Below are positions 16,875-26,012 of a stretch of 64,000 nucleotides of DNA, in pieces. Source of the stretch: Bilophila wadsworthia ATCC 49260 (GTDB lineage Bacteria > Desulfobacterota > Desulfovibrionia > Desulfovibrionales > Desulfovibrionaceae); assembly GCF_000701705.1 (NCBI RefSeq), contig NZ_JNJP01000013.1, forward strand, positions 7,571 through 71,570, in the 5' to 3' direction. How positions within the stretch are numbered: the first letter of the stretch is position 1; each line of letters starts with the position of its first letter. The translations under genes were made by a program, and so were the position numbers. The notes under the pieces are model-generated. The model saw only the letters and a program-made list of their open reading frames with translations, was not told the origin of the DNA and did not search any database.

Positions 16875-19073
16875 TTACTTGGCCGAAGGGGCGGGAACCT
16901 TGGGAGCGGCGATGTCGCTAGTCTGTTCCTGCTTTGCCGGATGCCGCTTCTGATACTCCTTCCAGCCCCAATAGCCGCCTCCGGCGAGCAGTGCGGCGAG
17001 GCAGACGACGCCGAGCGCCACGGCCCATTTTTTCCAGCGGCTCTGCTTGCGGAAGGGATCGTCAAAGGAGCGGCTGGCATTGGGAGGCAAGGCCGCCGCG
17101 TCGGTCAGGCAGGATCCGAGCATGAAATTGATGGGGATTTGGCTGTTCACCGCCCATCCCGAGGCATCAAGGACAGGACCGAGCGTCCTGCGCCGCAGCT
17201 TCAGCCATGCGAGGAACATGGAGGGGCCGGATATGCACAGGAAGATCCCCACGAACAGCAGGGGAAACTGCCACCATGCCAGAGAGAACAACGCCGCCGC
17301 GATGCTGGCGAGCGCCGTGCCGATGGCGCCGAGGGCGAGCCCGATAGCCGCGAAGATCCCCATGCTCCGCCCGATGTCGAACGGCTTGGCTTCCTTCTGG
17401 GCATCCGTAGTCAGTTTATCAATGGATTTGGAGGCGTCGGACATGAGCGCTGAATCTTTGGACGACGCGAGCTTTTCGAGCTGGTCGGTGATCATGCGCC
17501 CGAACCGTTTGTAAGGCGCGAACATGGCTGTACGGATACTGATGGGGTTATCCACCAGCTTGACCAAAACGGCTTCCCAGCTCTGCCCTTGCGTGTCCAC
17601 AAAAACGCCGTGCCGCCCCGGTATCAGCAGGTTGGAGTCACCCGCCGTAACCGCCGCGACGATATTCATCTTTTGGCCCGTGTCGAGGCGTGAGCACTCG
17701 CAATAGGCAAGGCAGAGATGGCTGGGCTGGGCCTGTGCCGCGTGGTTGGTGATGTCGTCCACGCGCAGGCAGAGATTGCAACCTCTGCCGTCGATGAACA
17801 GCGTGCCGATCTGAAAGGTCGTAGGCCGTGAAAGGGCGTAGAAGTCGCAGAAGGAAACGAAGTTCATCAACAGCCGGTGCAGGTGGTGATGGTAGAGGAC
17901 GAGGCGCTCCACGTCCGTGAGCGTTTTGAGGTGGCCCGCCGCGTCTTCGTCCTGTTGCGTCAGCGCCTCGAAACGGGACGGGAGGTCGCTGGAGAGCAGT
18001 TCTCCAAGACGTTCCATGCCGAGTTTTTCCACACCGTTTTCGGGCTTGCGGGCAACCAGTTCCGCATACGGGGCGAAACGCGTTTTGATGGTCTGCCATT
18101 TATCGGAGGTCAGCTCGTCCCGTACGCCGAGGAGAGGAACGGCAATCGTATCTTTCAGAGCGATGATCTGATCGCGCCATGCGGGGTTGAGGCCTTTTTC
18201 AAGAGGAAGCGGCTGATCCGCCGCGATATGCGCGAGAGGCAGTTCGCGCATGGCCTCGTCATCCGTGTTGAGGGGGTGATCGACAAGCTGGGCAAAAATC
18301 GTTTCCGGGGCATTGAGCGCATCCGAGGCCCGAACGTCAAAGGCGACAAGCTGACAGCGCGTGAAGTAGTCATCGATTTTGGGTCGTACGGATTGGAAAA
18401 TCTGGAAGGCCGTGTCCGTACCGGAACCAAGCGGAAACGTGTCCGCATAGGCCGCAAGTTCGTCGAACCACGCCTTGTAATCCTGTATGTTGCGCATGAA
18501 CGTTTGGGCCAGTTCGAGCGTGGCGCCTTGCTGGCCTCCGGCGTCGGTTGCTCCGCCCGTCGTTGCGACGATGTCTTCGATGAAGCGGTTCATATCGGGA
18601 TCGAAGGAAGGGTGCGGCGTCATCACGCCGTCGCCGTTGAAGGCGGTCTGTGTAGCCGCGTCAATGGCTTCCGCTATATCCTCCTGCGTGAGAGCCCCCT
18701 CTTTTCCACCTTGCGTGAGGATACGGCTTGCTGTGGAATAAAGCAGGCGGCCTTCATCCGTATCCTGCCTGATTTCCTCAAGGGCCAACTCCGGACGGCT
18801 TTCGGCCAGCAGTGCCGGATCGCTGAGGCGGTCCACAGTCCAGCGAACGGCGTCGAGAACCTCTTGAATGCGGATGCGCCCGTCCTTGTCGGCGTCAAGC
18901 AGTTCCAGCGTCCGTGCGTCGAACTGGAGTTTGTCGATAGGGCAACTGAGCGCGACCCAGAGTTTGGGGTCAAGCTCGTTGAGGTGCAGCAGTTCTTCAG
19001 GCGTCCGCAAGGTCACCTGATCCAGACCGCCGATCCTGTGAAACTTCCAATTGAAGGCCGCATGATTGGGCAT
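16875..19073 (-). CDS. Large membrane protein with an EF-hand, function unknown
   Basis: 732 aa. A canonical 12-residue EF-hand loop (D60-A-D62-K-D64-G-R-I-R-I-Q-E71) suggests Ca2+ binding by the N-terminal half, though only one clear EF-hand is seen. Residues ~1-560 look soluble and helical and include the block TTFQIGTLFIDGRGCNLCLRV. Then come two closely spaced hydrophobic helices (about 570-630), and a third near 685-705 followed by a short Lys/Pro-rich tail. No signal peptide is seen, so the large domain is probably cytoplasmic. It is monocistronic, upstream of sbcDC on the same strand with 79 bases between. I recognise no characterised homologue and give no function. Confidence 0.8.
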   Translation of the reverse strand: MPNHAAFNWKFHRIGGLDQVTLRTPEELLHLNELDPKLWVALSCPIDKLQFDARTLELLDADKDGRIRIQEVLDAVRWTVDRLSDPALLAESRPELALEEIRQDTDEGRLLYSTASRILTQGGKEGALTQEDIAEAIDAATQTAFNGDGVMTPHPSFDPDMNRFIEDIVATTGGATDAGGQQGATLELAQTFMRNIQDYKAWFDELAAYADTFPLGSGTDTAFQIFQSVRPKIDDYFTRCQLVAFDVRASDALNAPETIFAQLVDHPLNTDDEAMRELPLAHIAADQPLPLEKGLNPAWRDQIIALKDTIAVPLLGVRDELTSDKWQTIKTRFAPYAELVARKPENGVEKLGMERLGELLSSDLPSRFEALTQQDEDAAGHLKTLTDVERLVLYHHHLHRLLMNFVSFCDFYALSRPTTFQIGTLFIDGRGCNLCLRVDDITNHAAQAQPSHLCLAYCECSRLDTGQKMNIVAAVTAGDSNLLIPGRHGVFVDTQGQSWEAVLVKLVDNPISIRTAMFAPYKRFGRMITDQLEKLASSKDSALMSDASKSIDKLTTDAQKEAKPFDIGRSMGIFAAIGLALGAIGTALASIAAALFSLAWWQFPLLFVGIFLCISGPSMFLAWLKLRRRTLGPVLDASGWAVNSQIPINFMLGSCLTDAAALPPNASRSFDDPFRKQSRWKKWAVALGVVCLAALLAGGGYWGWKEYQKRHPAKQEQTSDIAAPKVPAPSAK

Positions 19074-19262
19074 GGCGTTCTCCTCTAAGCATGGTGTTCT
19101 TTTGGCTGTAGCCCGGATCGGGGATGTTTCAAATGAAAATATGCGGGGGGTGGCGTACGGACCGTAGCCTTTTGCGTGAAGAAGACGTACAAACGGGAGA
19201 CCTCGCCTCAGTGGAGAGGTTTTTCCCTGAAAAGGCGTAACAGAAACCTAAAGGATATGACA

Positions 19263-19529
19263 ATGCCGAAGTTGCAAGCGGCGCGAGTGACGCAATGCGG
19301 GCTGGATTTCGCGGTGGTGCTGGTCGACCCCAAGCTGTTTATGAATCCCAGCGAACTGGAAGCGTTTTCGGAACGCGCCCAAGCGCTCTTTCCCGGCGTT
19401 CCGGTGGCGATGCTGAGTTATGACGATCTCAAGGTGACCCGCTATCATGGCCCCGATGATGTTGTAGCCTTCCTCAAGCAGGTGCGTGTGGTCAGCCTGC
19501 CGTGGGTTGAGTACACCATCGGTGAATAA
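19263..19529 (+). CDS. Hypothetical 88-aa protein
   Basis: Starts MPKLQAARVTQ; AAGGA lies 8 bases before this ATG, better spacing than for the ATG two codons upstream (19257). It is soluble, mixed alpha/beta, without Cys pairs, signal or membrane helix, and ends in a VSLPWVEYTIGE tail. It is flanked upstream by the divergent EF-hand gene and downstream by a perfect 11-bp hairpin. I do not recognise the family. Codon use matches its neighbours, so it is probably a real gene. Confidence 0.6.
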   Translation: MPKLQAARVTQCGLDFAVVLVDPKLFMNPSELEAFSERAQALFPGVPVAMLSYDDLKVTRYHGPDDVVAFLKQVRVVSLPWVEYTIGE

Positions 19530-19533
19530 ATCG

Positions 19534-19560
19534 AAGGGACCGAAGCGATTCGGTCCCTTT
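19534..19560. terminator. Hairpin terminator between the 88-aa gene and asmA-like gene
   Basis: A perfect 11-bp inverted repeat AAGGGACCGAA/TTCGGTCCCTT with a 4-base loop, sitting between two convergent genes. The T-tract is short, so it is a moderate bidirectional terminator. Confidence 0.65.
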
Positions 19561-19563
19561 CCG

Positions 19564-22500
19564 TTACGGCGCAAGCAGGCGGAGCGGGGCGGAAACCACA
19601 ATATCCAGAATGTTGAGGACTCCGCTGCCGATACTGTTGAAGACATTGGCTAAAATACCGGTAGCGTTGAAACTGCGCTGCGGCGCGTCAAGGCTGCCGT
19701 AGTAGCGCACTGGAATTTCCGGGATACCGGGCCCGGTTACGTTCAAGGCATAGTTGAGCGTTTTGTTGATAAGATTGATGCTGCCTTGGCCTCGGACGGA
19801 CAGGCCGCCGGAGAGGTTGAGATCGCGTGTGGTCAGGATTCCCTTGGAAAGCGCCCCGGAAGCGCTCAGGGAACTGAAACGGCTCATAGGGCCGGGTTTC
19901 TTCGCATCCAATTCCCCGTTCCGGATAACGAAATTGAGAGTGCCACTCAGGGCGGCGGGGATATCCGCGCCGGAGCGGAGCAGGCCGGAAACGTCCGCGT
20001 CAAGGCTTCCCGTGCCGGACAGCAGTTGCTCCTGCCCCCGTTCCTTGCACAGCGTCAGGACATTGACGGCGCTCAGCGTATACCGCAATCGCGCGAGCAG
20101 CCCTCCCGCAGTGCCCTCCGCGCGCAATCCGGCCCCCGCCGTTCCCCCAGCGACACGGGCCTTGATGGGGTCGGCCGTGAGCACACCGTTTTTGATGGTC
20201 ACGGGAACGGTCAGGTTTTCATGCGGAATGCGGGCGATGACCAGACGTTCCACACTGAGATCCCCATCCAGCTGCACTTTTCTGAGCCATTCGGTCTGCC
20301 ACGGTGTACTCGGTTGGGCGTATTTGGAAGACGCGGGCAGATAGTCCCCCAGACGCAATGTCCCAAGCCGGAGCTTGGCGGTCCAGTGCGGAGGAGTTCC
20401 TTTGGTGCCTTCGATTTGGCCGGCAAGGCGGGTATCATCGACGCGCCCTTCAAGCTCTGAAAGGCGCAGTATGGACTCGTCCGCCCGGATTTTTGCTTTG
20501 ATCTGCGCCTGCCTGAGCGCCTGTTGGGGAAGGCTGGAGGGCAACATGCCCCATTGGGCGAGGAGGGCACGGAGGTTTCCCGTGGAAACGGACAACGAAG
20601 CGTCCCATGCCGGATTGGCATCCAGACGGGTTCCGCTTACGGAACCGGTGAACGAGGCGGAGGCGTCTTTCGTGAGAAGCTGCCCGGAGAGCTCTTTAGC
20701 CTCCAGCGTGTTGGCTTGCGTATTGAGGGACAGTTTGCCTGAAGCCTGCCCGCCGATGCCGTTGGCTGAGAGCTTGCCTGAAGCGGAAACGGCGTCGGCG
20801 AAAAGATTGAAAGGACCGCTCGTTGGGAACTGGAGCGCACCCGTCAGGTCGAGCGAACTCTGCCCGGCCGGCGTCGTCAGGCTGCCCTGCCATTTCCCGG
20901 TGTAGGCATAACGCGGCTGCGTTCCCTGCGTCCGGCTTCCCGCCCCCTGAAAAGCGACGCGCAATTGAGAGAAGGCGAGATTTTTTTCTTTTTTGGCCCG
21001 AGAAAGCGATAGATTGCCTTTCTCGATAAGCGCTTCCCCCTTGCCTTTCAGCGAGGAGAGGAAAGCGGCGGGCGAAGTCGACCGTGCCGTAAAACTGGCC
21101 GAACCTGTCAATGTGCCTTTCAGAACGGGATATCCCGCTACAGGGCTGAACAGGCTGTCGACGTTGACGCCGCTGGCCGTGAGGTTCAGGGCCATGACGT
21201 CGCCGGGGATGAGATCGCCTTGTGCCGATCCGCCGTACAGTGAGCCACAGCGGATGGCGACTTTGGTCTGTTCCGTTCTACTGGCCGGATCGGGCGTAAT
21301 GCGGACGGAAACGCCGTTGGCCGCCCACTTCCAGAATGTGGCGCGGGCGGCTTCCAAATGGATGTCATAGCCCACCGCCGCATTGGAATCGTCTCCTCCG
21401 AGAAGCGGCGGCACTTTGTAGGACGGCGCGGAAACCGCTTTGTTTTCCACTTCGGGGAATACCCGGTTCAATGGGGCGTCTTTGGTCGCAAGGTGCAGCG
21501 CAATGACAGGGTTGGAAAAATCGCTGACGCCTCCGCCTCCCGCAAAGACGGTATTCAGCGTCGTCGCGGTGACGGAAGAGGCGACGAGTTTTTGCGGGGT
21601 CAGCTCAAAAGGAAGCGTTCCCGAGATGTTATCCAAGGCGACTTGCACGCCCGGCGGGAGATCCCGCGCAAAGCCGAACCAGCGGGGAAGGCTGAGGTGC
21701 TTGAGGGCGAGCGTCCCCCGCAGCGTCGGCACATAATCCGCGCCGAAGATCAGCCGTCCGTCCAACGTGGCCTGATCCCCTTCGACTTTGAGGCTGGCCC
21801 CTTTGATGGCGATCTGCGGGAGAGGGGCACCTTGAAAGAGGGAGCCCAAAGGGGCTTCCGTCGTGAACGGAAGCAGGACATGGACGGGAACGGATTGGCG
21901 TTTCAGTGAAAAAGTGCCGTCAAGGGAGGCCACGCCGTCAATGGCGAGCGTGCCTTGAGTGGTGTGGGCCGTCACACCGAGGACAAACCGGGGGCTGCCC
22001 TCGCCAAAGGAAAGCGGCATGGCGCAAGTGGCTTTGAACCGGAGCATGGCCGTGGCATCAGCCGGGAACGCATATTCCAGATCGGATATTTCCAGATCAA
22101 CATTGCTGAGGGTTTGGATTGGGGTGGCCTGCCCGTCCTTTTCCGGCGGCGAGTTTCCGTACCATTCCATCTTGCCCACCGAGAGCGAGAGCTCACCGGG
22201 TTCTCCGCTTCCCGGAACGGTGGCGCTTCCGGAAATGCCGGACATCCGCCACTGAGAGTGAACCCCGGACTTGTTCGCGCCGGGAAGGAGAGAGGCGATG
22301 GTTCCGTCTTCGAGATCGATATCCATTTCAGCAAGTTGCGGTGGTATGGAGAATCGCGGCTGTTGCGTCGCGTCCGGCGTCGTTCCGGCTGGCGACTCAA
22401 GCAGCAGCGTGGGCTTGAGAAGACGGACTCCGGCGATGCGCATTTCTCCGTGGAGCAGGGCCCAGAAATCAGGATAGACGGCCCCTTCGTCCACGAACAG

Positions 22501-22746
22501 CGTCATTGCCGGGGTACGGATGGTCAGGCCGGAAACGCTGGCCGCCGGACGCGGAAAGAGGGAGAGCGAAGCTTGATCCGCCGACAGGACAAAACCGGCT
22601 TCAGGAGCGGAAAAGCGGGCGGACAGCGAGCGGGCGAGCCCAACGGGATCTTGATTGAACGTATAGATGAAGAAGCCGAACGCAAGGACGAGCGCCCAGA
22701 AAAGGGGGAGCAAAACATAAAGGAGGATGGAGGTGGAACGCTTCAT
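19564..22746 (-). CDS. AsmA-like protein
   Basis: 1060 aa. One N-terminal membrane helix (about residues 8-28, LLYVLLPLFWALVLAFGFFI) anchors a long periplasmic beta-rich protein. The AsmA N-terminal FSAPEAGFVLSADQASLSLFPRPAASVSGLTI pattern (quoted in pieces) and the C-terminal AsmA_2-like end (LINKTLNYALNVTGPG, IPVRYYGSLDAP) are visible. AsmA-family proteins form lipid-transport bridges or affect outer-membrane homeostasis. The ATG overlaps the stop of the AddA-like gene by 4 bases (ATGA), so the two are cotranscribed. Confidence 0.85.
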   Translation of the reverse strand: MKRSTSILLYVLLPLFWALVLAFGFFIYTFNQDPVGLARSLSARFSAPEAGFVLSADQASLSLFPRPAASVSGLTIRTPAMTLFVDEGAVYPDFWALLHGEMRIAGVRLLKPTLLLESPAGTTPDATQQPRFSIPPQLAEMDIDLEDGTIASLLPGANKSGVHSQWRMSGISGSATVPGSGEPGELSLSVGKMEWYGNSPPEKDGQATPIQTLSNVDLEISDLEYAFPADATAMLRFKATCAMPLSFGEGSPRFVLGVTAHTTQGTLAIDGVASLDGTFSLKRQSVPVHVLLPFTTEAPLGSLFQGAPLPQIAIKGASLKVEGDQATLDGRLIFGADYVPTLRGTLALKHLSLPRWFGFARDLPPGVQVALDNISGTLPFELTPQKLVASSVTATTLNTVFAGGGGVSDFSNPVIALHLATKDAPLNRVFPEVENKAVSAPSYKVPPLLGGDDSNAAVGYDIHLEAARATFWKWAANGVSVRITPDPASRTEQTKVAIRCGSLYGGSAQGDLIPGDVMALNLTASGVNVDSLFSPVAGYPVLKGTLTGSASFTARSTSPAAFLSSLKGKGEALIEKGNLSLSRAKKEKNLAFSQLRVAFQGAGSRTQGTQPRYAYTGKWQGSLTTPAGQSSLDLTGALQFPTSGPFNLFADAVSASGKLSANGIGGQASGKLSLNTQANTLEAKELSGQLLTKDASASFTGSVSGTRLDANPAWDASLSVSTGNLRALLAQWGMLPSSLPQQALRQAQIKAKIRADESILRLSELEGRVDDTRLAGQIEGTKGTPPHWTAKLRLGTLRLGDYLPASSKYAQPSTPWQTEWLRKVQLDGDLSVERLVIARIPHENLTVPVTIKNGVLTADPIKARVAGGTAGAGLRAEGTAGGLLARLRYTLSAVNVLTLCKERGQEQLLSGTGSLDADVSGLLRSGADIPAALSGTLNFVIRNGELDAKKPGPMSRFSSLSASGALSKGILTTRDLNLSGGLSVRGQGSINLINKTLNYALNVTGPGIPEIPVRYYGSLDAPQRSFNATGILANVFNSIGSGVLNILDIVVSAPLRLLAP

Positions 22747-25700
22747 GTCTGTAGCTGTTTGTAATCAAGGCGTTTGAGATCGAGGTATACCAGTACGCCT
22801 CGGACAGGCCGGGGCGCCGCCTTGGAAATGAGGCGCATATAGCGTTGGAGCTGGATTTCGTGCGCTGGAGTTGGCGCTCCCGTTTTGTATTCGACCACGG
22901 TAATCCGTTTCCCGTCGTCGACTACAAGGTCGGAGCGGTACAATTCGCCGGATTCGTCAATGATCTCCTGCTCGGGCGTCCCGTATCGCAGCCATTCCCC
23001 GGCCTCGGGCAGGGCCGCGTACCATGCCAGCATCTCCACGATTTCGTGTTCGACCGTTTCGGGGTCACGGATCGGGAGCGGGAACGTGCGCAAGCCCTGT
23101 TTGAAGGCTTGGCGGGCATCCTCTTCCGGGTGCCCCGTCAGTTGCCCTGCCGTTTGCAGGCAAGCCAGACAGTGGTGCGCGAACGTGCCGCGGCGTTTTT
23201 GGGTAAACGAAAATTCTTCCAGCGGATTTCGGAAGATGCGCAAACGCGGCAACCAGTGCATGGGACGCCAGCGTTCGTTGCCTTGTCCTACCGGGATGCT
23301 TTCCGGTTCGATCAGTGCCAGCTCTTCGGCAACAGCCTTGCCATCCCGCATCGTTTTGGGCTCCCGAGCCTGTTCGGCGGGGCGGACGAAAGGAGGCGCA
23401 CCTGTCTCAAACGTTTCTTCAGTCATGGGAAGCGCGCCGAGAAGCACGTTCAGGCCGCTTCCGAGCCCCGATGCATTGCGGCTGGAGGACGTTTCCGTCA
23501 GGAAGGCGTGCAGCTCCTCTTCCGCCCGCGTCCACGCCACATAAAGCAGGTGCAGCGCTTCACGGGCGTTGTCCGCAATGGCCTTGTAGTGTGCGTAGCC
23601 GGAGGCCGGGCCGCGCGGAGCAAGCACCGTCAGCCCGTCCACATGCGTCTCCACGGCAGGGCTGTCCACCCGTTGGGAAAAGTTGTGCCACGGCACGATG
23701 ACGACGGGGAATTGCAGCCCCTTCGATTTGTGCATGGTCATGACCCGCACGGCGTCTAGGGTTTCCGGCATGGGGGCTTTTTCCTGTTGCCCGTGCTTGT
23801 TCCAATAGTCGAGGAACGAGGATAACGAACCGTATCCTTGTCCTTCCGCGACGTGAATGATTTCCAGAAAGCGGCGGACAAAGGCGGCCTCATCGGGATA
23901 GCGGCTCCATATGTCGAGGCGCCCCAACGCTTCGCGGGTGACGTCATAGGGCGTGAGCAGCCCCGCGTCGGCATGGAAAGGCGCGATCCACTTCCTCCAG
24001 ATGTCGGGGAAATCTTCACGGAAGGCGATGAACAGCGGCATGTTGCGGCGCTCCGACGTCCGGCGGGCGGCGGCCCAGTCTTCCAGCGCCTGTTCGCTCA
24101 GAGGGATAAGCGGCAACAGCATCTGGCGGCCGGAAAGGAATGTCCAGAATGCCAGATCGTTGCGCGGGGAATCGAGGAACGTCAGGAGCGCCGTGAGCTG
24201 TTCCACCAGAGGATGCTCGGCGAGCAGGAAGCTGTTGTCGGTGACGACGGGGATCCCTTCCTCCATGAGCCATCCGGCGACCTGTGCGGCCTTCCCGTTG
24301 GAGCGCACCAGCACGGTGACGTCCCCCCACGGACGGCGTGAGACGACCTCCTGAACGCATCCCAGCAGACGCTCGCGGACTTCTTCGTCCAGATCTTCGC
24401 TCTTGTCGCCGTAGACGCGCTGGAGACGCAGGAAACCTTCGGCCTTGTCGGGCGCGACTTTCTGTTCGGAACCGGCAAAGCCTTCTTTGAGCAGCTGGGC
24501 CCCTTCCTCAAGAATGGTTGCCAGGAGGGCGGACGGCGTGTCTTTGGGGAGCATGGCGGACAGCACGGCTTTAGCCGTGGCTGTTTCGGAAAGCTGGCGG
24601 AACAGGGTGTTGTTGGTTTCGACGATGGCCCGGCAGCTCCTCCAGTTGGTGGGGAGGATGTCGACGCGCGGTTCGGGCGCGACGGCGCACAGTTCCGCAT
24701 CGGAGCGGACCTCGTCAAATAGCGTGGCGTCGCCGCCGCGCCAGCCGTAGATGGCCTGTTTGACGTCGCCCACCCATGTGAGCGAACCGCCGCGAGAAAG
24801 GGCTTCCAATACAAGGGGATGGATGGCTTCCCACTGTTCGCGGCTGGTATCCTGGAATTCGTCCACGAGGATGTGGGTCAGGCTCGTCCCCAAGCGGCAA
24901 AACGCTTCGGGAACGCCATAGTCGCCCGACAGCACCTGACGGGCCAGACGGGGGACGAAGGCGGCGGGAACGGCCCCTTCGCGCTTGAGGAAGTCGGGAA
25001 CCTGACCGGAGAGTTCCCGCGCCAGTTCCACAAACGGCATGACCGTCTGGGCCCGGCGGAGCAGCACGCCGTCCTCGTCCCATTTCCGGATGATGTCCCG
25101 CATGGCGTCGAAAGCCCGTTCCGCGTCGGGCGACGCCTTGCCTTTGGATGCCTTGTTCAGGCAGTCGTCCAGACAGGCTTTGCGCAGCATGGCGGAGTTT
25201 GGCGGCAGGTTCGCCGGGGCGGCCTTTCGGCACGTCTCAAGGGCTCTGGCCAGATGCGCGGAGCAGGAAAGTTTTTCTTCGGCAAGCAGGTGATGCAATT
25301 GCTCCACGGCATCGCGCAGATCGCGGGTCATGGCTCCCAGGCGTTCCGTAATTTCAGAGGGATGCGCGAGTGTGACGGATTGCGTCCCCATGATCGGAAG
25401 AAGCAGTTCCATGACCCGTTCGCGCAGTGTTTCTCCGGCGAGAAAACCGCGCTGCGGGGAATGGAAAAAAACGTTCCGACATGCTTCCTCCAGCAGGGAG
25501 TGAAGCCGTTCGTCACGCCGCGACTGTTCCAGCAGGTTGTCCAGAAGCGGCGCGATGGCCTCATCCGTGGCGAATACGGGTTCGAAGTCGGGAGGCAGAT
25601 CCAGCTCCAGCGCGGTCAGCCTGACGATAAGATGCAGGAGGCTGTCGATGGTACGGACGTTGAGAGCCCCATAGCGGCGGAGGATGATCCCCACCCATCT

Positions 25701-26006
25701 CCGGGCCTGCTCGCGCGTCCATCCGGGGGCGGGCTTGTCCGTACCGAGGGCGGTATCCTTAAGGCGCCCGATGATCCGTTCCTGCATTTCGGCGGCGGCG
25801 CGGTTCGTGAAGGTGACGGCAAGGATTTCGGGCCAGCCGTGCGGTCCGGAATGGACGGCGCTGCACCCGGAAAACGGACCGCCGCCAGCTTCTGCGGCAC
25901 CCGAAAGGTGCTTCAGGAAGCTGGTGGTCAGTTCATAGGTCTTGCCCGAACCCGCCGAAGCGCGGATCTGCCTGAGCTGTGGATCGTGTGAGGGCATGGA
26001 GGACAC
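22743..26006 (-). CDS. AddA/RecB-like UvrD-family helicase-nuclease
   Basis: 1087 aa ATP-dependent DNA helicase with a C-terminal nuclease. Motifs in order: I SAGSGKT (near residue 20), Ia AVTFTNRAAAEMQ, II VDEFQDTSREQWE, III WVGDVKQAIYGWRGGD, V VMTMHKSKGLQFPVV, VI LLYVAWTRAEEEL, then a RecB-type nuclease (DLVVDDG...VVEYKTG...QLQRY, about 1035-1065). This is the AddA plan for double-strand-break resection. AddA works with AddB, but no addB is adjacent; pfk lies 6 bases upstream and asmA-like overlaps downstream. The start is GTG at 26006 or ATG at 25997; neither has a strong ribosome binding site. Confidence 0.88.
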   Translation of the reverse strand: MSSMPSHDPQLRQIRASAGSGKTYELTTSFLKHLSGAAEAGGGPFSGCSAVHSGPHGWPEILAVTFTNRAAAEMQERIIGRLKDTALGTDKPAPGWTREQARRWVGIILRRYGALNVRTIDSLLHLIVRLTALELDLPPDFEPVFATDEAIAPLLDNLLEQSRRDERLHSLLEEACRNVFFHSPQRGFLAGETLRERVMELLLPIMGTQSVTLAHPSEITERLGAMTRDLRDAVEQLHHLLAEEKLSCSAHLARALETCRKAAPANLPPNSAMLRKACLDDCLNKASKGKASPDAERAFDAMRDIIRKWDEDGVLLRRAQTVMPFVELARELSGQVPDFLKREGAVPAAFVPRLARQVLSGDYGVPEAFCRLGTSLTHILVDEFQDTSREQWEAIHPLVLEALSRGGSLTWVGDVKQAIYGWRGGDATLFDEVRSDAELCAVAPEPRVDILPTNWRSCRAIVETNNTLFRQLSETATAKAVLSAMLPKDTPSALLATILEEGAQLLKEGFAGSEQKVAPDKAEGFLRLQRVYGDKSEDLDEEVRERLLGCVQEVVSRRPWGDVTVLVRSNGKAAQVAGWLMEEGIPVVTDNSFLLAEHPLVEQLTALLTFLDSPRNDLAFWTFLSGRQMLLPLIPLSEQALEDWAAARRTSERRNMPLFIAFREDFPDIWRKWIAPFHADAGLLTPYDVTREALGRLDIWSRYPDEAAFVRRFLEIIHVAEGQGYGSLSSFLDYWNKHGQQEKAPMPETLDAVRVMTMHKSKGLQFPVVIVPWHNFSQRVDSPAVETHVDGLTVLAPRGPASGYAHYKAIADNAREALHLLYVAWTRAEEELHAFLTETSSSRNASGLGSGLNVLLGALPMTEETFETGAPPFVRPAEQAREPKTMRDGKAVAEELALIEPESIPVGQGNERWRPMHWLPRLRIFRNPLEEFSFTQKRRGTFAHHCLACLQTAGQLTGHPEEDARQAFKQGLRTFPLPIRDPETVEHEIVEMLAWYAALPEAGEWLRYGTPEQEIIDESGELYRSDLVVDDGKRITVVEYKTGAPTPAHEIQLQRYMRLISKAAPRPVRGVLVYLDLKRLDYKQLQT

Positions 26007-26012
26007 GGAATG

